Source: Caballeronia udeis | Lineage (GTDB): Bacteria > Pseudomonadota > Gammaproteobacteria > Burkholderiales > Burkholderiaceae | NCBI RefSeq assembly: GCF_001544555.2 | Contig: NZ_FCOK02000040.1 | Location: 1-64,000 of the forward strand | DNA: 64,000 nt | Direction of reading: 5' to 3' | In this document: piece after piece, positions 8,607 to 17,217 of the stretch | How positions within the stretch are numbered: position 1 is the stretch's first letter | How the letters are laid out: each line of letters starts with the position of its first letter | Translations under genes and position numbers: made by a program | The notes under the pieces: model-generated | Database searches by the model: none | What the model was told of the DNA's origin: nothing | Seen by the model: only the letters and a program-made list of their open reading frames with translations

Positions 8607-9227
8607 ATGCACTTTGGTGAGCGGTTCAACAGCGTTACCCACCTCGTCGGCACGGTGCTGTCGGTGGCAGGGCTCGCTACGCTCGTCACAATGGCCTCCA
8701 TGGAACGCGACCCGTACAAGATTGTCAGCTTTGCCGTGTACGGCGCCATGTTGCTCGTGCTGTACGCTATTTCCACGCTGTATCACTCGGTCCGCAACCC
8801 GCGGCTCAAGGCGGTATTGCAAAAATGTGATCATTCGGCCATTTACTTGCTGATCGCGGGAAGCTACACCCCGTTCACGCTCGTCACGCTGCGCGGCCCG
8901 TGGGGCTGGTCGTTATTCGGGGTAAGCTGGGGGCTTGCCGCTCTTGGCATTGTTCAGGAACTCACGCTCGGGCGTCGAACCCGCAGCGTATCGATGGTGA
9001 TTTACGTGATGATGGGCTGGCTCGCGCTCGTAGCCATCCATCCTCTCGTTACAGCGTTACCGCCCGCCGGCACGGCGTGGCTGCTGGCCGGCGGTTTGAT
9101 CTACAGCGCCGGCATTTACTTTTTCATCAACGACGAGCGCATCCGGCATGGACATGGCATCTGGCACCTGTTCGTGTTGGGCGGCAGCTTGTGTCAATTC
9201 GTCAGCATTGCACGCTACGTTGCTTGA
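8607..9227 (+). CDS. hemolysin III family membrane protein (YqfA-like)
   Basis: A 206-aa integral membrane protein with seven predicted helices and the Hly-III/PAQR-family layout: FNSVTHLVG near the N-terminus, STLYHSV and KCDHSAIYLLIAGSYTP in the middle, and GHGIWHLFVL at the C-terminus, which carry the conserved His and Asp/Ser positions thought to bind zinc. Despite the family name, lytic activity is not established for most members. It starts at the ATG at 8607 and stands as a single gene between two non-coding stretches. Confidence 0.88.
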   Translation: MHFGERFNSVTHLVGTVLSVAGLATLVTMASMERDPYKIVSFAVYGAMLLVLYAISTLYHSVRNPRLKAVLQKCDHSAIYLLIAGSYTPFTLVTLRGPWGWSLFGVSWGLAALGIVQELTLGRRTRSVSMVIYVMMGWLALVAIHPLVTALPPAGTAWLLAGGLIYSAGIYFFINDERIRHGHGIWHLFVLGGSLCQFVSIARYVA

Positions 9228-9536
9228 GCACTTTGCTCGAATACGTTGCGTGAGCTTGCCCTGATCGGCACCTAATGCCTGACGCGAAGCGTTTTACGGC
9301 GTTTCAAATGCAACTTAACGCCAGTCAGCGTGTCTTGATAGCGCGTTGATCTTCGCGGCAACTTTCCCGGCGCTCGTAGCTCGTACTTCGAGCAAGCGCC
9401 CCGAACGTCATGCCGCCCGATTTCCTCGATCGTCGTACGCACGCACCAAGTTGTGCGGGCCGCCTTTTTTGGGGCTTCAGGCCTTTTGGGGCTACAAGCG
9501 ATAGCGCCGGTCGTCATACCGAATCTGTGAACACTT
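9228..9536 (+). other. 309-bp non-coding leader of rhlE
   Basis: No gene is supported here. Two near-repeats, CTTTTTTGGGGCTT and CCTTTTGGGGCT, lie at about 9464-9492. A short stem CGCAC/GTGCG (about 9442-9457) precedes the T6 run at 9465-9470, so a leader attenuator is conceivable. DEAD-box helicase genes often have long regulated leaders, which makes this plausible but unproven. Confidence 0.35.
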
Positions 9537-11036
9537 ATGTCTTTTGATTCCCTCGGCTTGTCCGAATCCCTGCTTCGCGCTGTCAACGAACTCGGCTACA
9601 CCGTCCCTACCCCCATCCAGTTGCAGGCCATCCCGGCCGTGCTGAACGGCGGCGACCTGCTGGCAGGCGCGCAAACCGGCACGGGTAAGACCGCCGGCTT
9701 CACGCTGCCTATCCTACAACGCCTGTCCGAAGCCCCCGCGCCCGCAGCTGGCGTCAAGCGCCCGGTCCGCGCGCTGATCCTCACGCCTACGCGCGAACTC
9801 GCCGCCCAGGTGGAAGAAAGCGTGCGCGCCTACGGCAAGTATCTGAAACTGAAATCGACCGTGATGTTCGGCGGCGTCGGCATCAATCCGCAAATCGATG
9901 CATTGCGACGCGGCGTGGATATCGTCGTGGCAACGCCGGGCCGGTTGCTCGATCACATGCAGCAGAAGACCATCGACTTGTCGAAGCTCGAGATTCTGGT
10001 CCTCGACGAAGCCGACCGCATGCTCGACATGGGCTTCATTCACGACATCAAGCGCGTGCTGGCCAAGTTGCCGCCGAAGCGCCAGAACCTGCTGTTCTCG
10101 GCCACGTTCTCCGAAGAAATCAAGACGCTTGCGGACAGCCTGCTCGACCGCCCGGCGCTGATCGAAGTGGCACGCCGGAATTCGACCGTTGAAGCCATCG
10201 CGCAGAAGATCCACCCCGTCGATCGCGATAAGAAACGCGAGCTGCTCACGCACCTGATCCGCCAGAACAACTGGTTCCAGGTGCTGGTGTTCACGCGCAC
10301 GAAGCATGGCGCGAACCGGCTCGCCGAGCAGTTGACGAAGGACGGCATCAGCGCGCTCGCCATTCACGGCAACAAGAGCCAGTCGGCACGTACACGTGCT
10401 TTGGCCGAGTTCAAGGACAACACGCTGCAAGTGCTGGTGGCCACGGATATTGCGGCGCGCGGTATCGATATCGACCAGTTGCCGCACGTCGTCAACTTCG
10501 ACCTGCCGAATGTGCCAGAGGATTATGTTCACCGGATCGGCCGCACCGGTCGTGCCGGGGCAACGGGTGAAGCGCTGTCGCTGGTTTGCGTCGATGAACA
10601 CCAGTTGCTCAAGGACATCGAACGCCTGATCAAGCGGCCGATCCCGCAAGAAGTTATCGCGGGCTTCGAGCCGGATCTGACTCAAAAACCTGAGCCGATT
10701 CTCCGTCGCGGTCAAGGCGGCGGCGGTGCTCGTCAAGGTCAAGGTGCTCCGCGTCAGGGAGCGCCGAAGCAGTCGAACGGTGGCGGCCGGCCGTCGGCCA
10801 AGCCGACGAATGGTAACGGCGGCGGTGGCGGTGGTAATGGTGGCAACGGTGGGGGCTACGGCTCGCGCTCGCAGAAACCGGTCGCAGCGAAAACCGGTGG
10901 CAATGGCTCTGCGCCGCGCAAACCCGAAGGCTCACGGCCGGCCGGCGCTGCGCTGCTGGGCGGCAAGCCGCGCAGTGAAGGCGGCGGCGGTGCAGGTCGA
11001 CGCGATACACCGCGCACGGGACAACGTGGGCGATAA
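9537..11036 (+). CDS. rhlE: DEAD-box ATP-dependent RNA helicase, RhlE-like
   Basis: A 499-aa cytosolic RNA helicase remodelling structured RNA (ribosome assembly and RNA decay). The motifs are in order: Q motif (PTPIQLQAIP), motif I AQTGTGKT 45-52, Ia PTRELAAQ 84-91, II DEAD 157-160, III SAT 188-190 and VI HRIGRTGRAG from 332. The core ends near residue 385. A Gly/Arg/Asn/Lys-rich disordered tail of roughly 100 residues follows, typical of RhlE RNA-binding tails. The terminator after it is shared with the convergent downstream gene. Confidence 0.95.
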   Translation: MSFDSLGLSESLLRAVNELGYTVPTPIQLQAIPAVLNGGDLLAGAQTGTGKTAGFTLPILQRLSEAPAPAAGVKRPVRALILTPTRELAAQVEESVRAYGKYLKLKSTVMFGGVGINPQIDALRRGVDIVVATPGRLLDHMQQKTIDLSKLEILVLDEADRMLDMGFIHDIKRVLAKLPPKRQNLLFSATFSEEIKTLADSLLDRPALIEVARRNSTVEAIAQKIHPVDRDKKRELLTHLIRQNNWFQVLVFTRTKHGANRLAEQLTKDGISALAIHGNKSQSARTRALAEFKDNTLQVLVATDIAARGIDIDQLPHVVNFDLPNVPEDYVHRIGRTGRAGATGEALSLVCVDEHQLLKDIERLIKRPIPQEVIAGFEPDLTQKPEPILRRGQGGGGARQGQGAPRQGAPKQSNGGGRPSAKPTNGNGGGGGGNGGNGGGYGSRSQKPVAAKTGGNGSAPRKPEGSRPAGAALLGGKPRSEGGGGAGRRDTPRTGQRGR

Positions 11037-11179
11037 ATAGCGTGATGGTGTGGGCGGGGTGTTCTCGCCTATGCCTTCTTCTGCGCGCTGCGAGTGGGGT
11101 TGTTTTTAGCCTCGCTATGTTGGAGCGAGGTCAGATGGAGGTCCTCGCGGCGCCATCGCCCGACACTACACTCGATACA

Positions 11180-11209
11180 AAAAAGCGGAGCCCCTCGGCT
11201 CCGCTTTTT
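11180..11209. terminator. bidirectional terminator between rhlE and split-barrel gene
   Basis: A perfect 13-bp stem AAAAAGCGGAGCC / GGCTCCGCTTTTT (11180-11192 with 11197-11209) with a 4-base loop. The A-run on one side and T-run on the other allow it to serve both convergent genes. Confidence 0.9.
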
Positions 11210-11214
11210 GCATT

Positions 11215-11730
11215 TCAGGCGGCGGCGCTCGCCGCACGCTTCAGCACATCGATCTGTTCTCGCCAACGCGTCAGCACCGCGTCTCCCTGCCCTTGCGCAA
11301 ACTCGAATCCAATCCCCTGCACGAGCCGCGCATAAGGCACTTTCTGCCACTCCCCGCTGTCTATGGTCGCAATAAAGCAGGTGACTGACGCCCCCTTCAG
11401 CGGGGCGATTCGCGCCTGAAGCTGCACCTGGAAGAAGGCTTCATCGAAGACGAAGGTCAATGTGGCGCACCCCGTCTTCGACACCAACCGCGCCGCCCGC
11501 GACTGCGGCCACAACGAAAAACACAAGGTACCCGGGTCCGGCGCGAACAACTCGCCAACGCTCAGCAGCGAGGTCCGCACGCGGCCTTCATCGGCTGCAA
11601 GCAACGACGCCGTGAAGCCCGTTTTCGTCTCGATCGATGTGCCGTCGAACAACGTCCGCAATTCCGGAGGCCATTCGTCGAACGTGCCGTGCTCGAGACC
11701 ATGAGCACCGGACGCAGTGGAATCAGTCAT
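11215..11730 (-). CDS. hypothetical protein, possible flavin split-barrel fold
   Basis: A 171-aa soluble protein starting MTDSTASGAH. The middle (GRVRTSLLSVGELFAP, LCFSLWPQSRAARLVS, ATLTFVFDEAFFQVQL) resembles the beta-barrel of pyridoxamine-5'-phosphate oxidase-like proteins, but the cofactor residues cannot be confirmed by eye. The ATG at 11730 is chosen over the frame start at 11811 because the extension covers the intergenic space after the ferritin-like gene. It lies 87 bp downstream of that gene on the same strand and is probably cotranscribed. Confidence 0.65.
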   Translation of the reverse strand: MTDSTASGAHGLEHGTFDEWPPELRTLFDGTSIETKTGFTASLLAADEGRVRTSLLSVGELFAPDPGTLCFSLWPQSRAARLVSKTGCATLTFVFDEAFFQVQLQARIAPLKGASVTCFIATIDSGEWQKVPYARLVQGIGFEFAQGQGDAVLTRWREQIDVLKRAASAAA

Positions 11731-11817
11731 GCGGATCTCCGTGAAAAGACGATGGCCCGCGAAAGCGGGCCATCGATTAAAGCTTGCCGAGCCGTTCAAT
11801 GCAAACGGCAACCGGGC

Positions 11818-12645
11818 CTACCGGAAGAACACGTGCTGCGTAATCTTCGCGAGCGGATAGTGCACGCTGAGCTGGATTCGAGCCGGCAAATCGAGTGGCT
11901 TGAGCAGCATTTTCACGCACATATCCGCCGACAAATTGCGCCGGACCAGCGCATTCACCCGCGCCGCCAGCTCCCGATTGTGCGCAGTGTCATGTGCGCG
12001 TTCCGGGTAACGAATGGCAAATACATGGCGCAGCGCTATCTCCGAATCCTCGCTCTTGATTTCTATTACACGACGCAACAATGCACCGAGTACGGCGAAG
12101 CGGCCATTGCCTTCGATCTTGTTGTACTTCTTGAAAAAGCGGAAGAAGTGCTTGTAATGGCGGACTTCGTCTGTGCGGATGTTGTCCGTGAGTTGCTTGA
12201 GCACCGGCTCGTCCGAGCACTCGTTAATCGCCCGATACAACGTGGCCGTACCGGTTTCAACGACACAACGCGCGACCATTTCCAGTGCACGCGTTTTTTC
12301 GAAGTCCTCGACTGAACACGTCAGCGAATACTCGGCGAAGAAGTTCTTGAATGCCGTATCCCAGTTGAACTCGGGCCACACATGATGGATATACGTTTTC
12401 AACGCGCGGCCGTGCTGCATCTCTTCCGGTTCCCACTCGTTGTTGAGCCAGTCGGAAACCTCGGGGTCGTCGTTGAAATAGGTGCTCAGGTTGCTCGTAT
12501 AAAGATCGGTCCCGCTCTCAATGAACGAAGCCGCGCAAAGCAACAGGAGAAGGTGTTCATTGGATGCCGCTTTACGCCGGTCGATCCGGGACAGGTCGAT
12601 ATCTTCGATCCGCCAGGGCATCACGTGGGTACTATCAGTGTGCAT
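11818..12645 (-). CDS. ferritin-like diiron-domain protein
   Basis: A 275-aa helical protein with paired E-x-x-H motifs typical of ferritin-like four-helix diiron proteins: an E in the first helix (ASFIESGTDLY) with EEMQH in the second, then VVETGTATLY with DEVRHYKHFF. These could bind a diiron centre resembling that of acyl-ACP desaturases or related oxidases. The substrate is unknown. No signal peptide is seen, so it is probably cytosolic. The ATG at 12645 opens MHTDSTHVMPW. It is the first gene of a likely two-gene unit with the split-barrel protein. Confidence 0.72.
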   Translation of the reverse strand: MHTDSTHVMPWRIEDIDLSRIDRRKAASNEHLLLLLCAASFIESGTDLYTSNLSTYFNDDPEVSDWLNNEWEPEEMQHGRALKTYIHHVWPEFNWDTAFKNFFAEYSLTCSVEDFEKTRALEMVARCVVETGTATLYRAINECSDEPVLKQLTDNIRTDEVRHYKHFFRFFKKYNKIEGNGRFAVLGALLRRVIEIKSEDSEIALRHVFAIRYPERAHDTAHNRELAARVNALVRRNLSADMCVKMLLKPLDLPARIQLSVHYPLAKITQHVFFR

Positions 12646-13400
12646 AAAAATCGCGCTCCCAAAGCTGTACTGAACGCGCCGTCAGCCAAACCGGCCGAAA
12701 ATCAGGCGACGCCGTGGACGTAAAGCCGCGGCGTCCTCATGTGGTTAAAGACTTGGAGCCTGCATCTTAGCCGGGTTGCAACGAAGCTGCAGGCCCGGAG
12801 AGAGACCGTCAAAACCACATGTCAGTTCCGGATACCGCACAAATCAGCATAAATCGTACCGCCCCCGAACGCGTTGCGATAACGCACGCCAGGCTTGATT
12901 CCCGCCCGCTTACAGACATATTTCGGCAAGCCGCTGGAAGACGATTTAACCATCCGACTTTCGCCGACCCGTTTCTGTGCAGAGCCCGCATGCCGGTCAA
13001 TGGCTTGCCGGCCGCTCGCCCGCATTCAGACTCGATGCAATCAATTTTGCCATCCTGACGAGTTGCCGCGCAGAACACGCAGCATGCAATTCGTACAGTT
13101 GGTGCGGACATCGGGACATGCGGATATGTACACGTATCGATCACACAGGATCACGCCGGATCATGCAGGAGCGCCTTTGGCCCGACCCGGTCGCCGAGAT
13201 CGGGCGGCGTAATGCGTCGGAACGAACTCGCCGCTCTCCATGTGCTGCCTGAGCCGTAAACTGCCCCGGCAACGCGCGTCGCGAAGCGCTTGCGTCCGCG
13301 GGCGAGCGGCAATTGCGGGTGATCGAGCATTGCCGGCCCGCCAGGCCTTTCCCTTACAATACGGGCCACCTCACGACAATAAAGCGCACTCTTCGACGCC
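12646..13400. other. 755-bp gene-free region upstream of glpR
   Basis: No frame here has convincing coding character: the open frames are Cys/Arg-rich, mutually overlapping and lack family motifs. It must contain the promoter of the ferritin-like gene and that of glpR. No strong hairpin, RNA gene or tandem repeat was seen. Confidence 0.5.
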
Positions 13401-14180
13401 ATGACACGAGATCCCCGCATCACCTTGAACGCACGACAGCAAGAGCTGCTCGACTGGGTGCAACGCGACGGCTTCGTGACGGTAGAGGATCTGGCCACAC
13501 ATTTCGACGTCACGCCGCAAACCATTCGCCGCGACGTCAACTGGCTCTCCGACATGAACCTGCTGCGCCGCTATCACGGCGGCGCGAGCCTCCCGACCAG
13601 CTCGGAGAATGTCTCGTACACCGCGCGCCAGCGCATGTTCCACGACGAAAAGCGCCGCATTGGCGCACTGGTCGCACAGCACATTCCCGACCAAGCGTCG
13701 CTCTTCATCAACCTGGGCACCACGACCGAGGAAGTCGCCCGGGCGCTGAACCGGCATCGCGGCTTGCACGTGATCACGAACAACCTGAACGTGGCCAGCA
13801 TGATGAGCGGGTATCCCGAATGCGAGGTGCTGATCACCGGCGGTATTGTCCGGCCCTGGGACAAGGGCATTGTGGGCGAGCTGGCTATCGACTTCATTCG
13901 CCAGTTCAAGGTCGACTTCGCGATCATTGGTGCGTCGAGCATTGAGTCCGACGGGACACTGCGCGATTTCGACACCCGCGAAGTCCGCGTGGCCGAGGCG
14001 ATCATCAAACACGCCCGCACGGTGTTCCTCGCCGCCGACCACTCGAAATTCGGTCGTCCGGCGCTCGTCCGGCTCGGTCACCTGAACCAGATCGACGCGC
14101 TTTTCACTAATGCCCCCACGCCGCCCGACATGGCCCAAACGCTTGCCGAGGCAAACACGCAGGTATTCGTGGCGGACTAG
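13401..14180 (+). CDS. glpR: DeoR-family repressor GlpR
   Basis: A 259-aa DeoR-family repressor. The N-terminal winged helix (RQQELLDWVQRDGFVTVEDL, then VTPQTIRRDVNWL) is the DeoR signature. The C-terminal DeoRC sugar-phosphate sensor contains INLGTTTEEVARAL and ITGG. The family represses glycerol-3-phosphate catabolism and is released by glycerol-3-phosphate; glpD, its classical target, lies 1.3 kb downstream on the same strand. The assignment combines family and neighbour. The start is the ATG at 13401. Confidence 0.88.
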   Translation: MTRDPRITLNARQQELLDWVQRDGFVTVEDLATHFDVTPQTIRRDVNWLSDMNLLRRYHGGASLPTSSENVSYTARQRMFHDEKRRIGALVAQHIPDQASLFINLGTTTEEVARALNRHRGLHVITNNLNVASMMSGYPECEVLITGGIVRPWDKGIVGELAIDFIRQFKVDFAIIGASSIESDGTLRDFDTREVRVAEAIIKHARTVFLAADHSKFGRPALVRLGHLNQIDALFTNAPTPPDMAQTLAEANTQVFVAD

Positions 14181-14508
14181 CGCTTCGCCGCGGCCTGCTG
14201 AAAAACCCGGCATGGCTTATGTGCGCTGCGGCACAAACCTCAGGTAATTTCTACGATTCGGCTTGTCCGCCGAACCGCTTTCGCGCCCTCGAAAAGTCAA
14301 ACCCATTATTTTCCGCAAGCGTTTGGCACACGCCCGCCGCTTGCCTACAATCAAATCCCGGCAATGCAGCGCCGCGTTTCGGCGCCGCCAACCGCGCTTG
14401 GCATCATGCGTCTGCCGGACAAGAAGTTCCAGACTCGCACAACGTTCCTGAGTACCAAGGCTGGTCGCCGACCAGTCAAAGTGCCATTCGATCGTCATGG
14501 AGAACACG
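14181..14508. other. 328-bp spacer between glpR and small ORF
   Basis: No gene is supported on either strand. It contains the strong sigma70-like promoter listed separately at 14323-14351 and the roughly 150-nt leader of the small ORF that follows. Confidence 0.5.
14323..14351 (+). promoter_or_regulatory. sigma70-type promoter
   Basis: TTGGCA (14323-14328), a 17-bp spacer and TACAAT (14346-14351) make a near-consensus housekeeping promoter driving a short transcript that includes the 65-aa ORF and the perfect hairpin at 14722-14763. Confidence 0.7.
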
Positions 14509-14706
14509 ATGCTCAGTCCGCATGAATTTGCCACGCTGCTCCTGTTGCAAGAAGCGCCCAACCAGATGGAAATGGTGCGCGACGAACTCGACGCCCTGCT
14601 CGAGCGCCAGCTTGTGCAGTTGGAAAATCTCGCATCCGGACGCCAGTTGTGGAGCCTCACGGCTTCCGGCGACTCCACGATCAAAGCCATCAAACGGTAT
14701 TCGTAA
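14509..14706 (+). CDS. small hypothetical protein, winged-helix-like
   Basis: A 65-aa protein, MLSPHEFATLLLL onward. Its helix-helix-helix-beta pattern (FATLLLLQEAPNQME, RDELDALLERQLVQLE, then WSLTASGDSTIKAI) resembles a minimal winged helix as found in small DNA-binding proteins. GGAGA at 14499-14503 lies 5 bases before the ATG at 14509, so this start is preferred over the ATG at 14497, whose start would overlap that ribosome-binding site. It has its own near-consensus promoter upstream and a long perfect hairpin downstream. Function unknown. Confidence 0.65.
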   Translation: MLSPHEFATLLLLQEAPNQMEMVRDELDALLERQLVQLENLASGRQLWSLTASGDSTIKAIKRYS

Positions 14707-14721
14707 ATTCCGCAAGCGCGC

Positions 14722-14763
14722 GGCTCAAATTGGTCAAAGCCAGCGCTTTGACCAATTTGAGCC
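14722..14763. terminator. 19-bp perfect inverted repeat (hairpin) between convergent genes
   Basis: The arms at 14722-14740 (starting GGCTCAAATT) and 14745-14763 (ending AATTTGAGCC) are exact reverse complements with a CAGC loop. It lies in the 136-bp gap between convergent genes. There is no flanking T-run on either strand, so it is not a classic intrinsic terminator; transcript-end protection or a factor-dependent stop are alternatives. Confidence 0.6.
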
Positions 14764-14842
14764 GTCAATCGCCAAGCGAATGAATCAGGCAGCATGAGCC
14801 TGCCGGCGAGCTGGCCGACGAGCGAGCCAATTCAAACGCCAA

Positions 14843-15223
14843 TTAGCCAGCGCGCAACGTCGGGTCGACGGTTGCGCGCCAGCTAAGCGCCTGAGCCCGC
14901 TGGTCCGCGAAAAACGAAGCCCACGCGCTTTGCGCCTGCGCGGTACGGCTGGCACTGAACGCCGCATACTGACTCGCTATACCCGCCTGAAACGCGCAGA
15001 ACTGCTCCTTTGGCAGTTTGCCGCGCTTTTGCGCCACGTAAGCATCGAGAAACGCCGAATACACACCCTGCGCGTCCGTGCCGTAGTCAACGGCATTCCC
15101 ACCGCACATGGACTGGAGCGCAGCCAGCGAAGGCGCTCCGCGGGACCCCGACACATCCGGTGCGGTTATGCATCCGCCCAGCATCAGCGCGCCAAGCGCA
15201 CCAGCCACCAAAATCTTTCGCAT
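14843..15223 (-). CDS. small lipoprotein
   Basis: A 126-aa protein with a type II signal peptide, MRKILVAGALGALMLGGC, whose lipobox LGGC puts the acylated Cys at residue 18. The mature part is Ala/Gln-rich and mostly helical, with two further Cys residues (LQSMCGG and QFCAF) that could pair in the periplasm. No family was recognised. It is convergent with the 65-aa ORF and divergent from glpD. Confidence 0.75.
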   Translation of the reverse strand: MRKILVAGALGALMLGGCITAPDVSGSRGAPSLAALQSMCGGNAVDYGTDAQGVYSAFLDAYVAQKRGKLPKEQFCAFQAGIASQYAAFSASRTAQAQSAWASFFADQRAQALSWRATVDPTLRAG

Positions 15224-15383
15224 TGCGTCTACTCCGTCATCTCCAGTAGCTACAGTATCGGACGGCGACGCGCGACGCGCCAGTCGGCCGAACGGCCGAT
15301 GAGCCGAAAAACGACTGCAACCTGCGCTTTTCCGGCAAAACGGCGCGATAACGGAGCGTTAGCCGTTCAGACGACTTTACATT

Positions 15384-15417
15384 TTCGTTTTTGTTCGTTA
15401 AATTTCGAATTCGAACA
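15384..15417. promoter_or_regulatory. candidate GlpR operator region before glpD
   Basis: An AT-rich stretch with repeated TTCG elements: TGTTCG (15392-15397) and CGAACA (15412-15417) are inverted, and TTCGAATTCGAA (15404-15415) is a perfect 12-bp palindrome. Known GlpR sites carry TGTTCG...CGAACA. It lies 52 bp before the glpD start. The role is inferred from sequence and position. Confidence 0.5.
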
Positions 15418-15468
15418 TTCTTATGTTCCGACGGAGTTTTCTGTTGGCGGCCATGGGGCGGACAAGCG

Positions 15469-17061
15469 ATGCAAGGCAATCTTTATGATGTGCTGGTGGT
15501 GGGCGGCGGGGTCAACGGCACAGGTATAGCGCGGGACGCGGCGGGCCGTGGCCTCAGCGTCATCCTGTGCGAGAAGGACGACCTGGCTTCGCACACGTCG
15601 TCGTCGAGTACGAAACTCATTCACGGTGGCCTTCGTTATCTCGAATACGGTGAATACCGGCTCGTGCGCAAGGCGCTCCAGGAGCGCGAAGTCTTGCTGC
15701 GCGCGGCGCCGCACATCATGTGGCCGCTGCGTTTCGTGATGCCGCACATGCCCAACCTGCGCCCCGCCTGGATGATCCGCGCCGGCCTGTTTCTCTACGA
15801 TCACCTCGCGCGACGCGAATTGCTGCCCGGCTCCCGGGGGATCAACATGCGCCGGCACCCAGCCGGTGCGCCACTGATCGACTCAATCAAGCGCGGTTTT
15901 GTCTATTCCGACGGCTGGGTGGACGACGCACGGCTGGTCGCACTCAACGCAGTCGACGCGCAGGAACACGGCGCGGTAGTCAAGACACGCACGCGCCTGG
16001 TGAGCGCGCATCGCAGCGAAGGCTTGTGGTTCGCCACGCTTGCCGACAACCACGGCGTGACCTTCGAGGTGCGTGCGCGCTCCATAGCCAACGCTGCCGG
16101 TCCGTGGGTCAGCGACCTGCTCAAGGATTCGCTCAACAGCAATACTCATACGCGCCACACGGTCCGGCTGGTCAAGGGAAGCCACATAGTCACGCGGCGT
16201 CTCTTCGAGCACGACCACGCGTACATTTTCCAGAATCCGGACAAGCGCATCATCTTTGCGATTCCGTATGAACACGACTACACGCTGATCGGGACCACGG
16301 ACCTCGAGTATCACGGCGACGCGTCCAAAGTCGCCATCAGCCCGGAAGAGACCGCGTACCTCTGCGACTCCATCAATCGCTACTTCAAGAAGCACATCAG
16401 TCCGGCAGACGTCTGCTGGACCTATGCCGGCGTGCGTGGCCTGCTCGAAGACGAAAACGCGGAGAACGCGTCGGCCGTCACGCGCGATTACCTGCTCGAA
16501 CTCGACACACCCGCGAACGAAGCCCCGTTGTTGTCGGTGTTCGGCGGCAAGATCACCACGTTTCGCAAGCTGGCCGAAGAAGCTGTCGACAAACTCGGCG
16601 AAGCGCTGCAGTCACCGGCCCGGAGCAAAACCTGGACGGAAGGCGCGCCGCTGCCGGGTGGGGACATCGCGAATGCCGACTTCTCGCTGTTCCTCGCCTC
16701 GTTCAAGCAGCGCAACCGCTGGCTGCCCGGCGAGCTGGCACATCGGTACGCACGGGCTTACGGCACGCGCGCACAGAAGCTCCTGGGCGATGCAAGCTCC
16801 CTCGCCGATCTGGGCGAAGCCCTGGCGCCCGACCTGTATGAAGCGGAACTCCGCTATATGCGCGACAACGAATGGGCAACCTGTGCGGACGACGTGCTCT
16901 GGCGCCGCTCGAAACTCGGCCTGCATCTGGAGCCGGGGTCGCTTGACGACGTGGTTCGCCGGATTGACGGGTGGTTCGCGTCGAGCCAGCCGGAAGCGGA
17001 GCCGCAGGCGGAGTCATCCGCGTCAGCCACAACATCCACGCCCGCTCGCACGGTCGTTTGA
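15469..17061 (+). CDS. glpD: aerobic glycerol-3-phosphate dehydrogenase
   Basis: A 530-aa FAD-dependent, membrane-associated dehydrogenase oxidising sn-glycerol-3-phosphate to dihydroxyacetone phosphate and reducing the quinone pool. The N-terminal dinucleotide-binding motif is VVGGGVNGTGIARDAAGRG (residues 9-27). The family signatures SSSSTKLIHGGLRYLEYGEY, IPYEHDYTLIGTTD and SVFGGKITTFRKLAEE are present, and a C-terminal helical domain is followed by a short Ala/Ser/Glu-rich extension from about 510. The ATG at 15469 (MQGNLYDVLVV) is preferred over the frame start at 15391, which overlaps the operator-like region. No glpF or glpK is adjacent. Confidence 0.96.
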   Translation: MQGNLYDVLVVGGGVNGTGIARDAAGRGLSVILCEKDDLASHTSSSSTKLIHGGLRYLEYGEYRLVRKALQEREVLLRAAPHIMWPLRFVMPHMPNLRPAWMIRAGLFLYDHLARRELLPGSRGINMRRHPAGAPLIDSIKRGFVYSDGWVDDARLVALNAVDAQEHGAVVKTRTRLVSAHRSEGLWFATLADNHGVTFEVRARSIANAAGPWVSDLLKDSLNSNTHTRHTVRLVKGSHIVTRRLFEHDHAYIFQNPDKRIIFAIPYEHDYTLIGTTDLEYHGDASKVAISPEETAYLCDSINRYFKKHISPADVCWTYAGVRGLLEDENAENASAVTRDYLLELDTPANEAPLLSVFGGKITTFRKLAEEAVDKLGEALQSPARSKTWTEGAPLPGGDIANADFSLFLASFKQRNRWLPGELAHRYARAYGTRAQKLLGDASSLADLGEALAPDLYEAELRYMRDNEWATCADDVLWRRSKLGLHLEPGSLDDVVRRIDGWFASSQPEAEPQAESSASATTSTPARTVV

Positions 17062-17217
17062 CGAGGTATTGCCGCGAATAGCTACTCTGCGGCACCTGAT
17101 AACGGTGTGACGATATCTTCGTTTGACGCACGTTGAGCCGATGCTAGTCTTGCCTTCAATCGTTCCCGCGCCGTTTCGCTGAGCGGGTTTAATCGACAGA
17201 ACGACTGGAGGCTCATC

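Noticed and set aside
12809..13144. An open frame on the minus strand upstream of glpR
   Set aside because: Cys/Arg-rich, no recognisable domain and no clear ribosome-binding site; overlapping frames of similar length exist on the other strand.
14722..14763. The perfect inverted repeat as an insertion-sequence end or MITE
   Set aside because: No flanking target duplication or second copy was seen in the window.
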